From assembly GCA_022843885.1 (NCBI GenBank), contig JALHMU010000008.1, forward strand, positions 1-13,650: 13,650 bases of DNA, given 5' to 3'. Below are positions 13,157-13,650 of the stretch, piece after piece. Below the pieces are notes generated by a model, which saw nothing but the letters and a program-made list of their open reading frames with translations, did no database searches and was not told where the DNA came from. A program made the translations under genes and the position numbers. The stretch's first letter is position 1, and every line of letters begins with the position of its first letter. Origin of the DNA: Candidatus Peribacteraceae bacterium (GTDB lineage Bacteria > Patescibacteriota > Gracilibacteria > Peribacterales > Peribacteraceae).

Positions 13157-13650
13157 ATGAACATCACCTTTGGACCAACGGAAAATCCCAAAGAATTGAC
13201 AGATAAAGTCAGTCTTTTTTTGAAAGATTTAAGCGTAGATGTCGAAAAGCAACCCGATGACAAGGAACTCCTTCAACGTGAGATTGCAAAACTCTCAAGC
13301 AATGAGCGTGAGGAGTTGAATCGCCAAATTCGAGAAAACGTCGATGTTCCAGAAATCTTCAAAGAAGGAACTGAATCCAGAGAAAAGATTTTAACGCTTA
13401 CGCAAAGCAAATTGGATGCTTTGAGTGAAAACATTAAACAATCACAATTGCATCCGAGTAACTGGTCGCCTGAAACACAGGAAACGGCAAAGACAGTCGC
13501 AATCACGGCAGGAATCGTGGCTGCAGGAATCGCAGTGTACAAATTCGGACAATGGATCTTTGGTGGAGTAAAAAAAGCTGGCCAGAAAACGAAAGAAGGC
13601 GTCAGTTCATTTGGCAGAGGAATACTGAAAATTGGCGCAGTAGCATTACT
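13157..13650 (+). CDS. Unrecognised protein with one membrane segment, C-terminus beyond the window edge
   Basis: The ATG at 13157 lies one base after the previous stop, and the frame stays open to the window end (164 complete codons). The protein starts MNITFGPTENPKELTDKVSL. Residues about 20-105 are charged and helical (KELLQREIAKLSSNEREELN and following), suggesting a coiled region. Residues about 113-137 form a hydrophobic stretch (TVAITAGIVAAGIAVYKFGQ) compatible with one membrane helix, followed by basic residues (KKAGQKTKEG) and another hydrophobic run at the edge (ILKIGAVALL). Basic residues after the helix suggest that side is cytoplasmic, but this is tentative. I do not recognise the family; downstream sequence is needed to identify its main domain. 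Confidence 0.75.
   Translation, partial: MNITFGPTENPKELTDKVSLFLKDLSVDVEKQPDDKELLQREIAKLSSNEREELNRQIRENVDVPEIFKEGTESREKILTLTQSKLDALSENIKQSQLHPSNWSPETQETAKTVAITAGIVAAGIAVYKFGQWIFGGVKKAGQKTKEGVSSFGRGILKIGAVAL

Noticed and set aside
1..13650. Recoding of TGA as glycine
   Set aside because: The conserved proteins read without in-frame TGA, and the glycosyltransferase uses TGA as its stop.

Overview
Organism. The window is gene-dense bacterial DNA of roughly even base composition. No open frame reads through TGA, and one gene ends in TGA, so the standard stop code applies and the TGA-to-Gly recoding of Gracilibacteria/Absconditabacteria is not seen. Very short gaps, start codons mostly without a Shine-Dalgarno (SD) sequence, a membrane pyrophosphatase and many lineage-unusual domain fusions suggest an uncultivated lineage, possibly in the candidate phyla radiation (for example Peregrinibacteria-like). 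That placement is an inference and is weak.

Layout. The left half (1-6243) is on the minus strand, read right to left: uvrC with an inserted acetyltransferase-like domain (3922-6243), a YtxH-like small protein (3428-3769), the membrane pyrophosphatase hppA (1214-3319), and an unrecognised gene that runs off the left edge (1-1153). At 6244-6272 the strands diverge. A family 2 glycosyltransferase (6273-7070) and ribosomal protein L25 (7106-7774) are on the plus strand. They converge, with a 3-base gap, on a minus-strand operon (12006 down to 7778): a ribosome hibernation factor, a secreted-PKD/seven-helix membrane protein, and a very large protein that joins an ATP-grasp ligase, a retropepsin-like domain and a QEGLA/DUF1704 metallopeptidase. 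Diverging from this operon at about 12050 is a tight plus-strand run of three unrecognised genes (12113-12943, 12946-13155, 13157 to the right edge).

Most interesting content. The operon at 7778-12006 looks like a compact amino-acid or peptide ligation and removal system. The RimK-like ATP-grasp, the retropepsin-like domain and the 7TM_transglut membrane protein are normally separate genes of one proteobacterial system, and DUF1704/QEGLA proteins pair with ATP-grasp enzymes in another. Here the soluble parts are in one polypeptide, translationally coupled to the membrane protein and downstream of a ribosome hibernation factor. The second notable item is UvrC, with a GNAT-like domain of about 120 residues placed inside its nuclease domain between two catalytic aspartates.

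Regulation. Predicted promoters sit very close to several start codons. The two predicted transcripts for the YtxH-like gene and the hibernation factor both begin with the same 12 bases, ACTTTCCCCCTG. The only strong SD sequence found is internal to the ligase operon. No RNA gene, CRISPR array or insertion sequence was seen, and there is no gene-free stretch longer than about 300 bases.
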